Positions 45,360-55,857 are shown, numbered from the stretch's first letter. The stretch is DNA of 58,666 bases from Candidatus Angelobacter sp. Gp1-AA117 (GCA_003223515.1 QHVI01000023.1:1-58666); one strand, 5' to 3'. The notes: generated by a model from the sequence alone, not told the origin. A program made the numbers and translations.

Positions 45360-45751
45360 TCAATCCCTCAACTCTTACCCCCGCGTCCTAATCGGTGGCG
45401 CGCACGAATTCACGACTGCGTGCCTTGCTCCGGTGATCAGGCAGAATCCGTAGGGAGACCAGGGCATCCATTTATCGCGTTTCATTCGCGTGCATCTGGG
45501 CCAAGCCAGTGCGTGCATGGCGTCTGGCATTCATAAAACGCTTGAGACGGCAGGCTGCTCCCAATATTTCCGCAGTTTATGATCCAAGCTAATTTTTAAG
45601 GCTGATTCATGGATCGCGATTACAGTCTATTGCACGGCTGACCCAATCAGCGTAGGACTTTCTGAGAAATAACAGCCACGCAATTAGCACGACTGAAAGA
45701 AAAGGTCTCAATGCACAGGTGCGCACCTCAGTGAAGCAAGGTTTGAACACA
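45360..45751. other. intergenic region before the sigma factor
   Basis: This 392-bp stretch lies between the membrane-anchored protein gene and the sigma factor gene, both on the - strand. No gene is supported. It probably holds the sigma factor's promoter; I see no convincing motif. Confidence 0.4.
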
Positions 45752-47629
45752 TCACTTCACAAAAAACGTGAATGTCCGTAGTCGTTCGTGTCGACCGGTA
45801 GCCGACGGTGTTTCCAGCGTGACAACATAATGCTTTTGGCGATCAATCAGCAAGGAAGGAAGTTGTAATCGCACGAACGTGTCAGTTCCATTCTTCTCCA
45901 ATGCGACCTTTTCAGTAAGGATTTCTCGATCCGTGGAGAAATCTGTCAAACGGGCCCGATATACAGGTAAAGCATGAGTCCCGACCGGGAGTTCGAGACT
46001 GAGAAGGGCCGATTGCACCGGCAGCGAAATGTCGGGTTCTCTTGTGCCTGGGAACCGTTCTTTGGAATCGTCAGGAACCAGACGGTAAGCTGCCACTGGT
46101 CCATTCCGAATCTGTTTTTCAAGTAACGCGCGTTGGTTTTTTTCTTGGATAAGTTGATTTTCTATCCGCTCCACATAGCTCTCTTGCATTTGCAACTGAT
46201 GCAGAAAATAAAGTGTACTAATGAGAGAGCCTATGAAGAGAATGATCACTGCAATAAGAGCAAAACGCGGGACCATTGGAATCGATTCTAAGTGAGCTTT
46301 CCACGCGAATCGCGGAACACGATAGCGAAAGCTTATAGACAAAATCGCACCACGGTTTTCCTCTCGCATTTCAGGACGAGTATCAAACACGACGTTTGTA
46401 CCATTGGGAAGCTCTATTAATCCCTTGCTTCGCGCGATTCCATGTGATTCGTGGTATGTCAGCCAATGCGTGGCAACAAGTACATCCCCATCGTGGTCTG
46501 CTGTCCATACCTCAATCAACCTTGTACCTTCCGCGATCCAGCATTGCTTAGGCTCCGGCTCAATTACATTCAAACGCGCATACTCCCTGCCGTGCGCGAC
46601 GATCCTCAGCACTTCCAAAGAGCAGCGCTGCCGTCGAACCGTCTGCTCGGAGAGATCCGTCAGAATCGCCTGTTGTTCTTGTTCAGACAACTCAGCTGGC
46701 TTGTGTACCGAGCGTTCAGGTTTGTTGTCATTATCGTTTCCATTCAGAAAGAAATTGGGTACTGCAAGCCGTTGACGAGAAGAATCAAGATTCAGGTTGT
46801 TGATGATCTTGCTGTGGCACAGAGGATCGATAAAGATGTGACAACGCCGAAGCTCGACCGAATCATAATCTGCTGTCGAACCAGCTAACTGTTGAACAAG
46901 ATGTCCGATTGTTGCAGAACAGAGATTCCGTGTGCTCCATGGAATGAACATTCTCAAGCATTCTTCAACCAAGTTGATCCATTCGTGTTGGTCACTAAAA
47001 ACTTGAAACCGCAATTCTCCATGCTCAGCCCGGTACACTTTAAGGTGACTTCCAAACCGCAGCCGAAGCTGATTCATTAGGACTCCTTTCACCCTGCGGT
47101 ATTCCTGCTGGCCAGGAAAGTGCTGCGTCACTGATTCGTATATACGTTGGGTTTCGGAAGTACTGTAACTATGGAGCAAACGGTGCAGGCCAACACTGAC
47201 GTAAAACGACGACATTGCTGTGGCCATTTGTAAAAGAGATTTCACATACCGGACGACCATATCACGGACGCTGTATTGGCCTGATTGCTCTTGTTCTTTC
47301 TCATATGGCTCAATCGTCAAATAGATCAGCCACTGCAGCGCATCTTCGCCGCTGCGCACCGTTCTGGTGATCCTCCTTGTCAGGTACTTATCGCGCCAGT
47401 ACGCTCTTTTCTCCTCACGGCCTTGCTGAACATCTAACTTGCGCATGGCATGGCGCAATACCTCCAGCGCTATACGGCGGTCGGGGATGATGAAGTATGC
47501 AAGCGCAAAGCCCTGGTTCATCCATTCATGGACGCGCTCGCTCAATAGACCTAGGGATGTCCGAATTTGGCTGCCAGCCATTAGATCGAAGTCGCCGCAG
47601 TTCTCGGCAGTCATCAACTCTGACTGCAA
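45752..47629 (-). CDS. membrane-anchored protein of the CHAT locus, unknown function
   Basis: This 625-aa protein has a single transmembrane segment at about residues 457-480 (FALIAVIILFIGSLISTLYFL), followed by a short coiled-coil stretch (IENQLIQEKNQRALLEKQI). The C-terminal 120 residues form a beta-rich domain (PVQSALLSLELPVGTHALP). The large N-terminal part is probably cytoplasmic, with helical segments and a later domain reading GIARSKGLIELPNGTNVVF. I do not recognise the family. It starts 85 bp after the CHAT protease gene, so the two form an operon. A plausible role is to connect the extracytoplasmic CHAT/TPR lipoprotein to the cytoplasm. The start is TTG 47629 or ATG 47614. Confidence 0.7.
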   Translation of the reverse strand: MQSELMTAENCGDFDLMAGSQIRTSLGLLSERVHEWMNQGFALAYFIIPDRRIALEVLRHAMRKLDVQQGREEKRAYWRDKYLTRRITRTVRSGEDALQWLIYLTIEPYEKEQEQSGQYSVRDMVVRYVKSLLQMATAMSSFYVSVGLHRLLHSYSTSETQRIYESVTQHFPGQQEYRRVKGVLMNQLRLRFGSHLKVYRAEHGELRFQVFSDQHEWINLVEECLRMFIPWSTRNLCSATIGHLVQQLAGSTADYDSVELRRCHIFIDPLCHSKIINNLNLDSSRQRLAVPNFFLNGNDNDNKPERSVHKPAELSEQEQQAILTDLSEQTVRRQRCSLEVLRIVAHGREYARLNVIEPEPKQCWIAEGTRLIEVWTADHDGDVLVATHWLTYHESHGIARSKGLIELPNGTNVVFDTRPEMREENRGAILSISFRYRVPRFAWKAHLESIPMVPRFALIAVIILFIGSLISTLYFLHQLQMQESYVERIENQLIQEKNQRALLEKQIRNGPVAAYRLVPDDSKERFPGTREPDISLPVQSALLSLELPVGTHALPVYRARLTDFSTDREILTEKVALEKNGTDTFVRLQLPSLLIDRQKHYVVTLETPSATGRHERLRTFTFFVK

Positions 47630-47714
47630 CTACCTCAGCATCCAGTTTGTCTCAGGAACGACAATCCAGCGTAGGACTTTCGGACAAGTCATGGAGGGCC
47701 AAAGAATTTGCTCC

Positions 47715-50700
47715 CTAATTCCACTCACCTTGAAGCTCGAACGCAGCCCAATAGTACGGTGACTTCCACTGCTTTTGCCTGAGCATTTCAATCTGCGCCT
47801 TGCGCAATGCGGCGGCCGGCCTAAGGCCATCTCGCAACATCGCCTTGTAGAATAAGCCCATAAATTCCGAGGTCGCCACATCATTGATGTTCCACAAAGT
47901 TGCGACTACCCGGCTAGCACCTGCATACATGAAACCGCGGGTGAGCCCTATCAATCCCTCCCCGCTGACATCCTGGCCAAGACCGGTTTGGCAGCCACTG
48001 AGGACCACCAACTCAACAGGGAGTTTGAGGTTGTAGATATCCTCAAGCTGAAGAAATCCGTTTTGGGACTTACCATTTTTGTCTACCAGCGAAAGAACCA
48101 ATCCCGACAGTTCCGGATGTTTGCTATCGAGCAGCCCATGAGTGGCAAAGTGCACGATTTCATAGTTGCCGAGATCTGCATTTAACGCACTGGCCCGGTT
48201 TGCGCCGAAATCGAGAATCTCGAGTCCTTTCCCTTTTGGAACGAGCGCCATGATGGCGTGCGCTTCACGGCGCGTATATAAAAGGCGATTCAGATAGAAC
48301 CCCGAGGTCTTTTTTGTACGAACATCCGCGAATGAACGCCTCAACGCGACAGGCATCTGTCGATCTGATTGAGGCGGATGCCCATTCAAGGCAAAGGAAG
48401 CGAGCGTACTTGGTTTGTTTCTTGAAGATGAGATCCGTTCATCTTCGATTTCAAAGACTGGATCAGCCAACACTGCTACCTTTTTCAGAGGTTGAATGCG
48501 CTCGTTTGCAAATCTGCGCAGTTCCGCAATTACTGATGCCGACGGCAGATTGATGACCTCGTGGTCGAGGATTACAGGCCGGCCATCAACGCCAGTCCTG
48601 GTTTTCCGAGGAATTGGTAGCGCCGCAAATGGCACATACTGCAATGCGCCATCACTCACAATTAAAAGTTTTTTGTCGCCTATATTTTCTGCGATTGGCC
48701 CCAAAATGATACGGCTTAGATCACTGGCCGCTCTGTTGTACTCTGCCGCGCCGGCAGCCTCGCTTCCTATTTGATCGCGGTGTGTGCTGAAGGACTCATA
48801 GACTTGACGCGCCAGATTCTCAATTCTTTTCCGAGGCGGAAGCTCATATATCTTAAGCGAATGATCCGTCACCAACCAGAGGGAACTGTGACGTTCTCCC
48901 AGGGAGTATTCGAGCAAAACAGAATCAGAATCGAGCGTGCCCTGAATCGTTGCTAACGTGAGAGACTGTGGCTGGATGAGAGCCGCGTAGGCCGGAGTCT
49001 TCATTCTGATTTGCGCTCCCAACTGTTCATATTGGTCACGCAGGCTGGAAATTTCCCTGTCCAAACCACTGATCTGTTCGTCGGTATATTTTCGTGCGAG
49101 TAATCGGAGCTTATATTGAGATTTTTGGGCTATCGACTGGCGCAGATTATGTTCCTGGTTCAACAGTGCAGGGTCGACACCTTGCGCTACGTCGATTCTG
49201 TATGCTGACAGCATATCGTACAAAGTGCGGGCATGAGAGCTTTCGAGGGTTTCAAATGCCAGTTCCGTTTTCCCTTGCTCCAGCAGCAGGTCGATATATT
49301 CACGATAGTACGCAGCATGCCTGGCTCTGTAGCGGGACTGGTTTTCGCCAAAAACTGCTAGCTGAGTTGTCTTGTTTTCAAGATCAGCCAGAATATGTCT
49401 ATAGATCGTTGCTGACTCATCGAGGCGCCCGGCTTGGTGAAGGGCCTGGGCCAGGTTTGCTGAAACCTCGTTATGCCGGAGACTGGCTGGGGCGACTTTC
49501 TCTAGCAGCGCAAGAGCATCTCGAAAATACTGTTCCGCTTGCATAAGATCACCAGAAGAAAGCGTGATCCGGCCAAGACCTGCAACAACATCCGCGATAG
49601 CCGGAGACTCAGGTGCGATTTGTTCCTGAATGGCACGGGATTTACGGTAGTACCGTTCGGCGAGTTTGAAAGTCCCCTTCCGTTCGGCAATGATACCGAG
49701 GCTGGTGAGGCTGGCAGCAACATCAAGATTGTGAAGACCCAGTTTTTGCCGAATTGCAAGTGCTCGCCTCTGATATTGTTCGGCTTTTCTGAGATCATTA
49801 CGGTCCAGGGCGCAATCAGCAAGGTTGTCGAAAATGTTTGCTCCTGCTTCATTGTTGATACCAACCTTGTTGAGGGCCGCTAACGCCTGTTCGTGATACA
49901 TCTCGGCAGCTGCCAAATCGCCCCGAGCGCGAACCAGTGTGCCGAGATTCGTCAGTTGCTGTGGAAGATATTGACTTCCTGGAAGGTACGTTCGTTCTTT
50001 AGCGACTGCCCGCCGATAATAATCTTCAGCTTTTGTGAGATCTCCCCTTTGTTGATAAAGGACCGCCAAATTCCCGTAGGCCAGTATCATTTCCAGACTC
50101 CTAGGAGCAAATCTCTCCAAGATCGTCCGAGCATGTTCCCAAGCTTCTTCTGCGGTCTCATAATTACCCTGATTCAACGCTGTCAACCCAAATTCAAGGA
50201 GAGGCTCCGCAACAGCAACATTGTCGGCTCCCACTTGGCTCCACTCTTGAACTGCTGCACCGAAACGTATGCCGGCCTGGGCAAGATCATCCCTGCTACT
50301 GAATGCGCGGCCCCATTGCAAGAGAAGCTGACCTCTGGTGTTATGAGCATCTGAAGAGATTTCCTCAATGGTATTTTTGTAAGATTGATCCATTGCATCC
50401 TGTAAGCCGTTTATACCGAACTGGTAGGCTGCCTGTGACAGAACCCACGGCACTAGCCATTCCACAGGAAGCGTTCGGGCTTCGGCTGCAACAGCCTGCC
50501 AGCATTCCATTCTCTTTTTCTGATCTATACCTTTTGGCAAAGTCTGACATTGCTGATATTGGCCCAGAAGCAAGCCCGAAAAGTTTGGGCGGGGCCAGAT
50601 GCCCCAAACGTCGGATCCAAGATACCAACTCCTTTTACGCCCGCCACTGATTCCATCAATTCTCAGACGTCCACGAGTTGCCTCCGCGTAACGCAAATAC

Positions 50701-50942
50701 AAGAAATCCAGAGGTGAAGCCAGTTCCCCTTTATCCTCGCCCCGTGTCCAATAGAGGAGCACATCGCCCACTTTCATGCCAGCCTTTTCAGCATCGAAAT
50801 GGCTCGTCAAGTGCTCGATAATCAAACCTTTGTGTAATGTGGAAGAAGACTTTGAGTGGACAACTCCGTGGGCACAAGCGGAGATGGCCGCAAGCAGTAC
50901 GGGCAAAAGTACAGTCCGCGGATTGAGAGACAAGAGCTTCAT
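47715..50942 (-). CDS. TPR-CHAT lipoprotein, caspase-like protease
   Basis: This is a 1075-aa protein. A lipoprotein-type signal (LLAAISAC, cysteine near residue 23) precedes a PDZ-like segment (about 40-65, FDAEKAGMKVGDVLLYW). A long array of tetratricopeptide repeats follows (about 235-530, e.g. ALNQGNYETAEEAWEHART). The C-terminal CHAT domain (about 780-1075) has the catalytic pair H935 in HFATHG and C984 in SGCQTG. CHAT proteases are caspase relatives that cut protein partners in defence, programmed death and secretion systems. The protein appears exported, which differs from Craspase-like defence effectors. Its operon partner is the membrane-anchored protein downstream; a sigma factor and zinc-finger-like protein follow. 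Confidence 0.92.
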   Translation of the reverse strand: MKLLSLNPRTVLLPVLLAAISACAHGVVHSKSSSTLHKGLIIEHLTSHFDAEKAGMKVGDVLLYWTRGEDKGELASPLDFLYLRYAEATRGRLRIDGISGGRKRSWYLGSDVWGIWPRPNFSGLLLGQYQQCQTLPKGIDQKKRMECWQAVAAEARTLPVEWLVPWVLSQAAYQFGINGLQDAMDQSYKNTIEEISSDAHNTRGQLLLQWGRAFSSRDDLAQAGIRFGAAVQEWSQVGADNVAVAEPLLEFGLTALNQGNYETAEEAWEHARTILERFAPRSLEMILAYGNLAVLYQQRGDLTKAEDYYRRAVAKERTYLPGSQYLPQQLTNLGTLVRARGDLAAAEMYHEQALAALNKVGINNEAGANIFDNLADCALDRNDLRKAEQYQRRALAIRQKLGLHNLDVAASLTSLGIIAERKGTFKLAERYYRKSRAIQEQIAPESPAIADVVAGLGRITLSSGDLMQAEQYFRDALALLEKVAPASLRHNEVSANLAQALHQAGRLDESATIYRHILADLENKTTQLAVFGENQSRYRARHAAYYREYIDLLLEQGKTELAFETLESSHARTLYDMLSAYRIDVAQGVDPALLNQEHNLRQSIAQKSQYKLRLLARKYTDEQISGLDREISSLRDQYEQLGAQIRMKTPAYAALIQPQSLTLATIQGTLDSDSVLLEYSLGERHSSLWLVTDHSLKIYELPPRKRIENLARQVYESFSTHRDQIGSEAAGAAEYNRAASDLSRIILGPIAENIGDKKLLIVSDGALQYVPFAALPIPRKTRTGVDGRPVILDHEVINLPSASVIAELRRFANERIQPLKKVAVLADPVFEIEDERISSSRNKPSTLASFALNGHPPQSDRQMPVALRRSFADVRTKKTSGFYLNRLLYTRREAHAIMALVPKGKGLEILDFGANRASALNADLGNYEIVHFATHGLLDSKHPELSGLVLSLVDKNGKSQNGFLQLEDIYNLKLPVELVVLSGCQTGLGQDVSGEGLIGLTRGFMYAGASRVVATLWNINDVATSEFMGLFYKAMLRDGLRPAAALRKAQIEMLRQKQWKSPYYWAAFELQGEWN

Positions 50943-51019
50943 CAGCGCAGGTTCTTGACTGCGTAATCTGGGCTGGATAGTGTACTCGAATCAGATATTG
51001 ATGTTATAGACGTGCCTTT

Positions 51020-51184
51020 TTAAGGACCAGGAGCACAGCCCGGCTTACTATTTGGACATGTAGGCACCTGTGGCTTCGGATCTCCTATGGTGGAGCTCTT
51101 ACGAGTTATTTCGGAGGTCTTGCCATCCGAGGTGAGTCCGGCAGTCAGCAGACCAATAATCAGCGCCAGAATAAATGGAAGCAT
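51020..51184 (-). CDS. small secreted or membrane peptide
   Basis: This 54-aa peptide starts at ATG 51184 behind a GAGG sequence at proper spacing. It has a hydrophobic N-terminus (MLPFILALIIGLLTAGL), then a polar tail ending in PTCPNSKPGCAPGP with two cysteines. I do not recognise a family. It lies 77 bp upstream of the CHAT gene on the same strand and is divergent from the M16 protease gene. It could be a secreted signal, a substrate of one of the two proteases, or a small membrane protein. Confidence 0.55.
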   Translation of the reverse strand: MLPFILALIIGLLTAGLTSDGKTSEITRKSSTIGDPKPQVPTCPNSKPGCAPGP

Positions 51185-51308
51185 ATGTCGCCTCAGAATT
51201 TTGATAAATTTAGAGCGATGGATGAATATCGTATATCGCGACACGGTATAGCGTCAATCAATCCAGATGACTGCAGTATGACGCAAATTGAAAACTGACG
51301 GAATCGCC

Positions 51309-54300
51309 ATGAAGAGCATTCATTTTCAAATCATTTTGTTATTTGCTTGTTGGTTTTCAGCCATTCTTGTGAAAGCGGACACTGTTTCGCAGCAAAATCA
51401 CCTATCCAGGCTCAAACTAGGGCAGGTAACTGCTGGGTTCCGTATTGAACATTTGTACATTGACGAGCGTGGACAAGCAATTGGTGCAAAGTTTGTTCAC
51501 GTTCGTACATCGGCGCCCATTTTCCTCTTGCAGACTGAAACGGTTCCAAAAGCTTTCATTTGGGTTGACACGCCGGACCGATCAGATCGAGGTGTTCCTC
51601 ATGCACTGGAGCATTTGCTAGCCGGAAAAGGCACCCGAGGCCGCTATGTCACTCTTCTGACGGAGATGAGATTGAGCGAAACCCGGGCTGGCACGGCGCG
51701 GGACTTCACGTTCTACAGCTTCTCTTCCGGGACGGGATTGGAAGGCTTTTTTGAGCAGCTACATGCCTGGCTCAATGCTCTGTTCCGCGCTGATTTTTCA
51801 GATGCGGAGGCGGAGCGGGAACTCTACCATTTTGGCGTGAGCGTCGACAGCGCGAACCAATTGGCGCTTGTCGAACAGGGCTCCGTATACGATGAAAATC
51901 AGCCGGACCAATCCGCTGAAGCCTACTATTTTGAGTTGAATAAGCGCTTACTGGGCAGCAGTAATCCTTTTGCATGGGATATCCGGGGAAATCCCGATTC
52001 TATGAGGGATGTCTCCCCACAGGACATACGACGATTTTATCAGGAGCATTATCGTCTTGGGCCGACAACTGGTTTCATCTTCACCCTCAATCCGAGAGAA
52101 AGAGTTCCTGATTTCCTTGAAAGAATTTCGCGAGAGTTCGACGCTTTTGCCGTTCCTAGTGCGGCCAATCAGTCATCATCTGATTCGGACCCTAAATATC
52201 CCATTCAAAGTTCGGATGATCGTTCAATTGGAATCTATCCATTCCCGAGCGGAACAGAAACGAACGCTGCCGCGATTCGCTTTGGGTGGAGACCTCTGAA
52301 AACAGAATCAACCACGCAACTCAAGCTGCTGCAACTACTGTTTCAAGGCCTTGCGGCTGATCAAAGCTCGCTTTTATACAAAGCTTTGGTTGACAGTAAA
52401 GCGCGCGAATTTGATTCGGGCGCCAGGAAGGTCGATTACGATGTTTTTCTCTATAACTCACCGCGTTATCCATTTGAGCAGATTGAAGTTTCCGGCATTC
52501 CGGGCAACCGTATGTCCGTCGAGCAAATTGAAAAGATCAGGAATGTGATTCTCGACAACATTCGGCAACTCTCGGATTACCCTGACCAATCATCGGCTTT
52601 GCGTTCTTTCAACGATCTCATTCTGTCCCATGCAAAGTCGAGGCGCCGCACGGAAATAATCTGGATCAAGACTCCTCCTCAGTTCGGCATTGATCTCAGC
52701 ATGGAGTGGAAACAGCACCTCAATGCTCTTGAAATGGACCGATCGTTTACCCTGTCGCTCGCGGAGGAACCCACTTGGAACTCGGTCGAACTCGAGTTGC
52801 ATTCAGGCAAAAACATTTGGCGAGAGCTGATCTCAACGTTTCATCTGCTTGACACCCCAGTTGCTACTGCCTCAAAACCCTCGCCCGAAGTAATGCGGTC
52901 CTTTGAGGCAGCCAGGCAGCAGCGGATCCAAGCAAAGATAGCCTTTTTGCGGCAGCATTATCATGTCTCCACCGATCAGGAGGCACTTGCGAACTTCAAA
53001 GCCGAAGAAACTGTAAAAACGCGCGAAATTGATGCAATCCAGTCCAAAGTTCCACGGCCAAGATTCGCTAATAATCCCCCATTAACGCCAGACGATGATA
53101 TCCACTATAAGCAGTTTCAATTGGAAGGCGTGCCGGTCGTCGCCAGTTTATTTGATCGCCCTCCTACAATTGATATTGGTTTGTCGTTTGACCTCCACAA
53201 TGTCCCACGGAAGTACTATAAATATCTTCCCATTCTTCCCCGGTGTTTCGATTCAATCGGCTTGCATTATGGAGAGCAGGTCGTTTCTTATTCTGAATTG
53301 CTAAAGCAGATTCAGGAAAAGACCCTGAACTGGTCAGTTGGCTATGACGAGAATGCTGCATCTGGACGGGCCGATCTCGTATTTCGAACTTCAGCGGCAG
53401 ATACCCGCGATTTTAAAATAGTCTTGAATCTTCTGGGTGACATACTTCACCATTCTGCTTGCGATCTGTCCAGTGTAGAGCGATTGCGGGACCTTGTTAA
53501 CCAACGTTTGGCAGTTGATGAATCTTTCAAGAATGACGAATTCAGAATGTTGCAAAATACAGCGTATTCTTTCCTCAATCAGCGTGACCCACTTTTCCAG
53601 GCGGTGTACTCAACATTTACGCGCAGCCACTGGGATGAGAGGCTGAAATGGAATCTGCACGATCCGGTACATGCGCATCGCATCGAAGAGTTGAAGCGGT
53701 TTGCCATGAACTTGCTTTCACAGGCTCCCGAAATTTCCGCCGCCGAGATTTCCCGCCAACTTGAACGCTCTGATCTTACTTCTCTACAGAAGGAATTGCT
53801 TGAATACTGGCAGCGAAACATCTCCTCCTTTCCGGACCGAGAGCTGATCAGGGGGCTTCAGCAACTGACCTTCGAGGTGCAGGAGGATCTTACGAAAGGC
53901 CCTAAGCAAACCGTCTCTGAAATTCAAGAGTTACAGACAATTGTTCTCAGCCGCAATGCTCTATACATTGACCTCACAACAGACCAGGAGGCGCTGCATA
54001 CCATCGAAGATGAACTTATTCCCTTTGTGAAAACTCTCCCGGTTGTGCCGTTTCAGGGTGAGAAGCAGACTCGAACAAGCACAAACTATCCGATTATGAA
54101 GAGGATCTCAGAGCGCTACGGTGTAAGTAATATTGATTTCCCATGGTATGTTGGACTCCTTAGTCCTGATGCCGTGAATGGAGACCTGCTCTTTTACGCT
54201 GATCTGTCTGGATACGCTGATCTCGACAGACCGTCATTAATAAAGATTCTTTCGAGCAAGATCTTTGCGGAAAATGGTCCTCAAAGCTTCTTTATTAAGA

Positions 54301-54815
54301 CGCGGGAAGTTGGGTTAGCTTATGCCATCTGGCTCACCAGCAGCCCTGAATTCAAGCTGCTCTGGGATTATGCCGACAGGAGTCCGGATATTCCACAACT
54401 CATCACGCTGCTGAATGCAGTTGCGGAAGATACGTCGAATCTCAACGATTCCTTTATTCTCGATTATGCACTGCGTCAAACCTTCTCGGTACCTCGAACT
54501 GTTTACACACCCTCAGTGCGTGGGATCGCAATTGCTCAGGATCTCCGCGATGGAAATGACCCGCACACGATTCGCAGGTTTTCCGAAGCGATTCTGAAAT
54601 TGCGTCACGATCCCAGTCTATTTTCGGAACTTACCCGGGCAGCGGTACCCTCGATTTGCGGAATATTGCTGGAATCCAAATGCATGGAACAGCAAAAATC
54701 TTCACATTCAATCTTCTTCTTTGTGGGCTCGTCAAAGACACTTTCAGATATTGGAACCCACCTTTCTGTTCCAAGACTGCTTCGCTTATCGCCGAGCGAC
54801 TACTGGCTTCAATAG
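51309..54815 (+). CDS. M16-family metalloprotease (PreP/insulinase-like)
   Basis: This is an 1168-aa protein, a length typical of the M16C presequence-protease group. It has a signal peptide (IILLFACWFSAILVKA at about 6-21), then the inverted zinc motif H98-A-L-E101-H102 in GVPHALEHLLAGKGTRG. A downstream glutamate region (EAERELYHFGVSVDS) supplies the third ligand. The remaining domains form the usual two-half clamshell. M16C enzymes degrade unfolded peptides, and some process peptide precursors. The start ATG 51309 is preferred over the upstream TTG 51288 because the signal peptide follows directly. It is divergent from the small secreted peptide. Confidence 0.88.
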   Translation: MKSIHFQIILLFACWFSAILVKADTVSQQNHLSRLKLGQVTAGFRIEHLYIDERGQAIGAKFVHVRTSAPIFLLQTETVPKAFIWVDTPDRSDRGVPHALEHLLAGKGTRGRYVTLLTEMRLSETRAGTARDFTFYSFSSGTGLEGFFEQLHAWLNALFRADFSDAEAERELYHFGVSVDSANQLALVEQGSVYDENQPDQSAEAYYFELNKRLLGSSNPFAWDIRGNPDSMRDVSPQDIRRFYQEHYRLGPTTGFIFTLNPRERVPDFLERISREFDAFAVPSAANQSSSDSDPKYPIQSSDDRSIGIYPFPSGTETNAAAIRFGWRPLKTESTTQLKLLQLLFQGLAADQSSLLYKALVDSKAREFDSGARKVDYDVFLYNSPRYPFEQIEVSGIPGNRMSVEQIEKIRNVILDNIRQLSDYPDQSSALRSFNDLILSHAKSRRRTEIIWIKTPPQFGIDLSMEWKQHLNALEMDRSFTLSLAEEPTWNSVELELHSGKNIWRELISTFHLLDTPVATASKPSPEVMRSFEAARQQRIQAKIAFLRQHYHVSTDQEALANFKAEETVKTREIDAIQSKVPRPRFANNPPLTPDDDIHYKQFQLEGVPVVASLFDRPPTIDIGLSFDLHNVPRKYYKYLPILPRCFDSIGLHYGEQVVSYSELLKQIQEKTLNWSVGYDENAASGRADLVFRTSAADTRDFKIVLNLLGDILHHSACDLSSVERLRDLVNQRLAVDESFKNDEFRMLQNTAYSFLNQRDPLFQAVYSTFTRSHWDERLKWNLHDPVHAHRIEELKRFAMNLLSQAPEISAAEISRQLERSDLTSLQKELLEYWQRNISSFPDRELIRGLQQLTFEVQEDLTKGPKQTVSEIQELQTIVLSRNALYIDLTTDQEALHTIEDELIPFVKTLPVVPFQGEKQTRTSTNYPIMKRISERYGVSNIDFPWYVGLLSPDAVNGDLLFYADLSGYADLDRPSLIKILSSKIFAENGPQSFFIKTREVGLAYAIWLTSSPEFKLLWDYADRSPDIPQLITLLNAVAEDTSNLNDSFILDYALRQTFSVPRTVYTPSVRGIAIAQDLRDGNDPHTIRRFSEAILKLRHDPSLFSELTRAAVPSICGILLESKCMEQQKSSHSIFFFVGSSKTLSDIGTHLSVPRLLRLSPSDYWLQ

Positions 54816-55161
54816 CCTCTAGTGCCTGCTCCTATTTGGCAGCCGGTGGCAACTTTTCCGAAATGCCTACGCTGAGTGCCAGCCGAATGAGTGCAATTTG
54901 TTGGACAAGACAGCCGATGCCGATTTGTAACGCTTAAGCATCCCGCTCCGTGAGTAGACCGTCATCAGGCAAAGTAGCGGGTCAAATCCAATATAGTTCC
55001 ACGTGCAAACAATTTTTAAGTCGCAGATTCAATTTCGCCGGTACAAATTTTATTTTCAGAGCGTTATATAGGTGAGGAGGAATTCTGGAAGAGAACGCCG
55101 GTGAGTTGAGCTACCGATCGGACCTACAAATTGTTGTAGATCAGCGATTCAAGATTCTGGA
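54816..55161. other. no gene recognised
   Basis: This 346-bp stretch holds no supported gene. It probably includes the promoter of the HTH gene at 55162. Confidence 0.4.
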
Positions 55162-55857
55162 ATGTCAATGACGATGGCTGATGTACATGATGGAATATTT
55201 CGCCGCGAATTTCGCTGGTCGAAAGCGGCACGCGATCTCGTCCGGGCAAATACCGATGCTGCCGGACGCAGACTGAGCGATTTGCTGACCAAACTGGAGC
55301 AGGAATCCGGCAATCCCAGATGGGCTTGCAGGAGGTTCGTCAGACGAATGGGCGTGAAATTCCGTCGTCCTTATCGAGTGTGGACCGAACCAGAGCAGCA
55401 GCGGCTGCTGAAATTGATTGACCTGTACCCAATAAATGAAGTGGCGAAATCACTGCGGCGCTCGGAAAGCTCGATCTGGCACATGCTCTACCGGCTCGGC
55501 GCCAATGCGAAGATGGGCAAAGACAGCTTCACAAAATACACTCTTGCAGCGACGCTCCATGTCCGGCCAGACACGGTGGAGGCTTGGATTAATCACGGTT
55601 GGCTGAAAGCAACTGAGATCGAGACTGGCTGCGGAAAGCGTACTGTGATTCAATCCGAAGACTTTTGCGAATTTTGCAGAAAACACACAAAAGACGTGGT
55701 CGGCAACCGCCTTACGAAAGAGCGCTTGGATTTCGTGTATCACTTCGCTTTTCCGCCAAGTCATGCAGAGTTGCTGCCGGTTCGTGAGAGCAAAAAAGAA
55801 CGGACCGCGTACGAGGCGCTGTTCAATGGAGAGGATTTGCCATCTTTTGCGCCCTGA
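55162..55857 (+). CDS. Myb/HTH-like DNA-binding protein
   Basis: This 231-aa basic protein has a helical N-terminus. A central HTH-like segment reads WTEPEQQRLLKLIDLYPINEV followed by AKSLRRSESSIWHMLYRLG, resembling a Myb/SANT-type or sigma region 4-type helix-turn-helix. A second predicted HTH follows (LHVRPDTVEAWINHGWLKA), then a charged C-terminus. I know similar proteins only as unnamed DNA-binding proteins in soil bacteria, often near mobile DNA. A degenerate stretch at about 56590-56720 resembles its second HTH. Its role is unknown. Confidence 0.7.
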   Translation: MSMTMADVHDGIFRREFRWSKAARDLVRANTDAAGRRLSDLLTKLEQESGNPRWACRRFVRRMGVKFRRPYRVWTEPEQQRLLKLIDLYPINEVAKSLRRSESSIWHMLYRLGANAKMGKDSFTKYTLAATLHVRPDTVEAWINHGWLKATEIETGCGKRTVIQSEDFCEFCRKHTKDVVGNRLTKERLDFVYHFAFPPSHAELLPVRESKKERTAYEALFNGEDLPSFAP

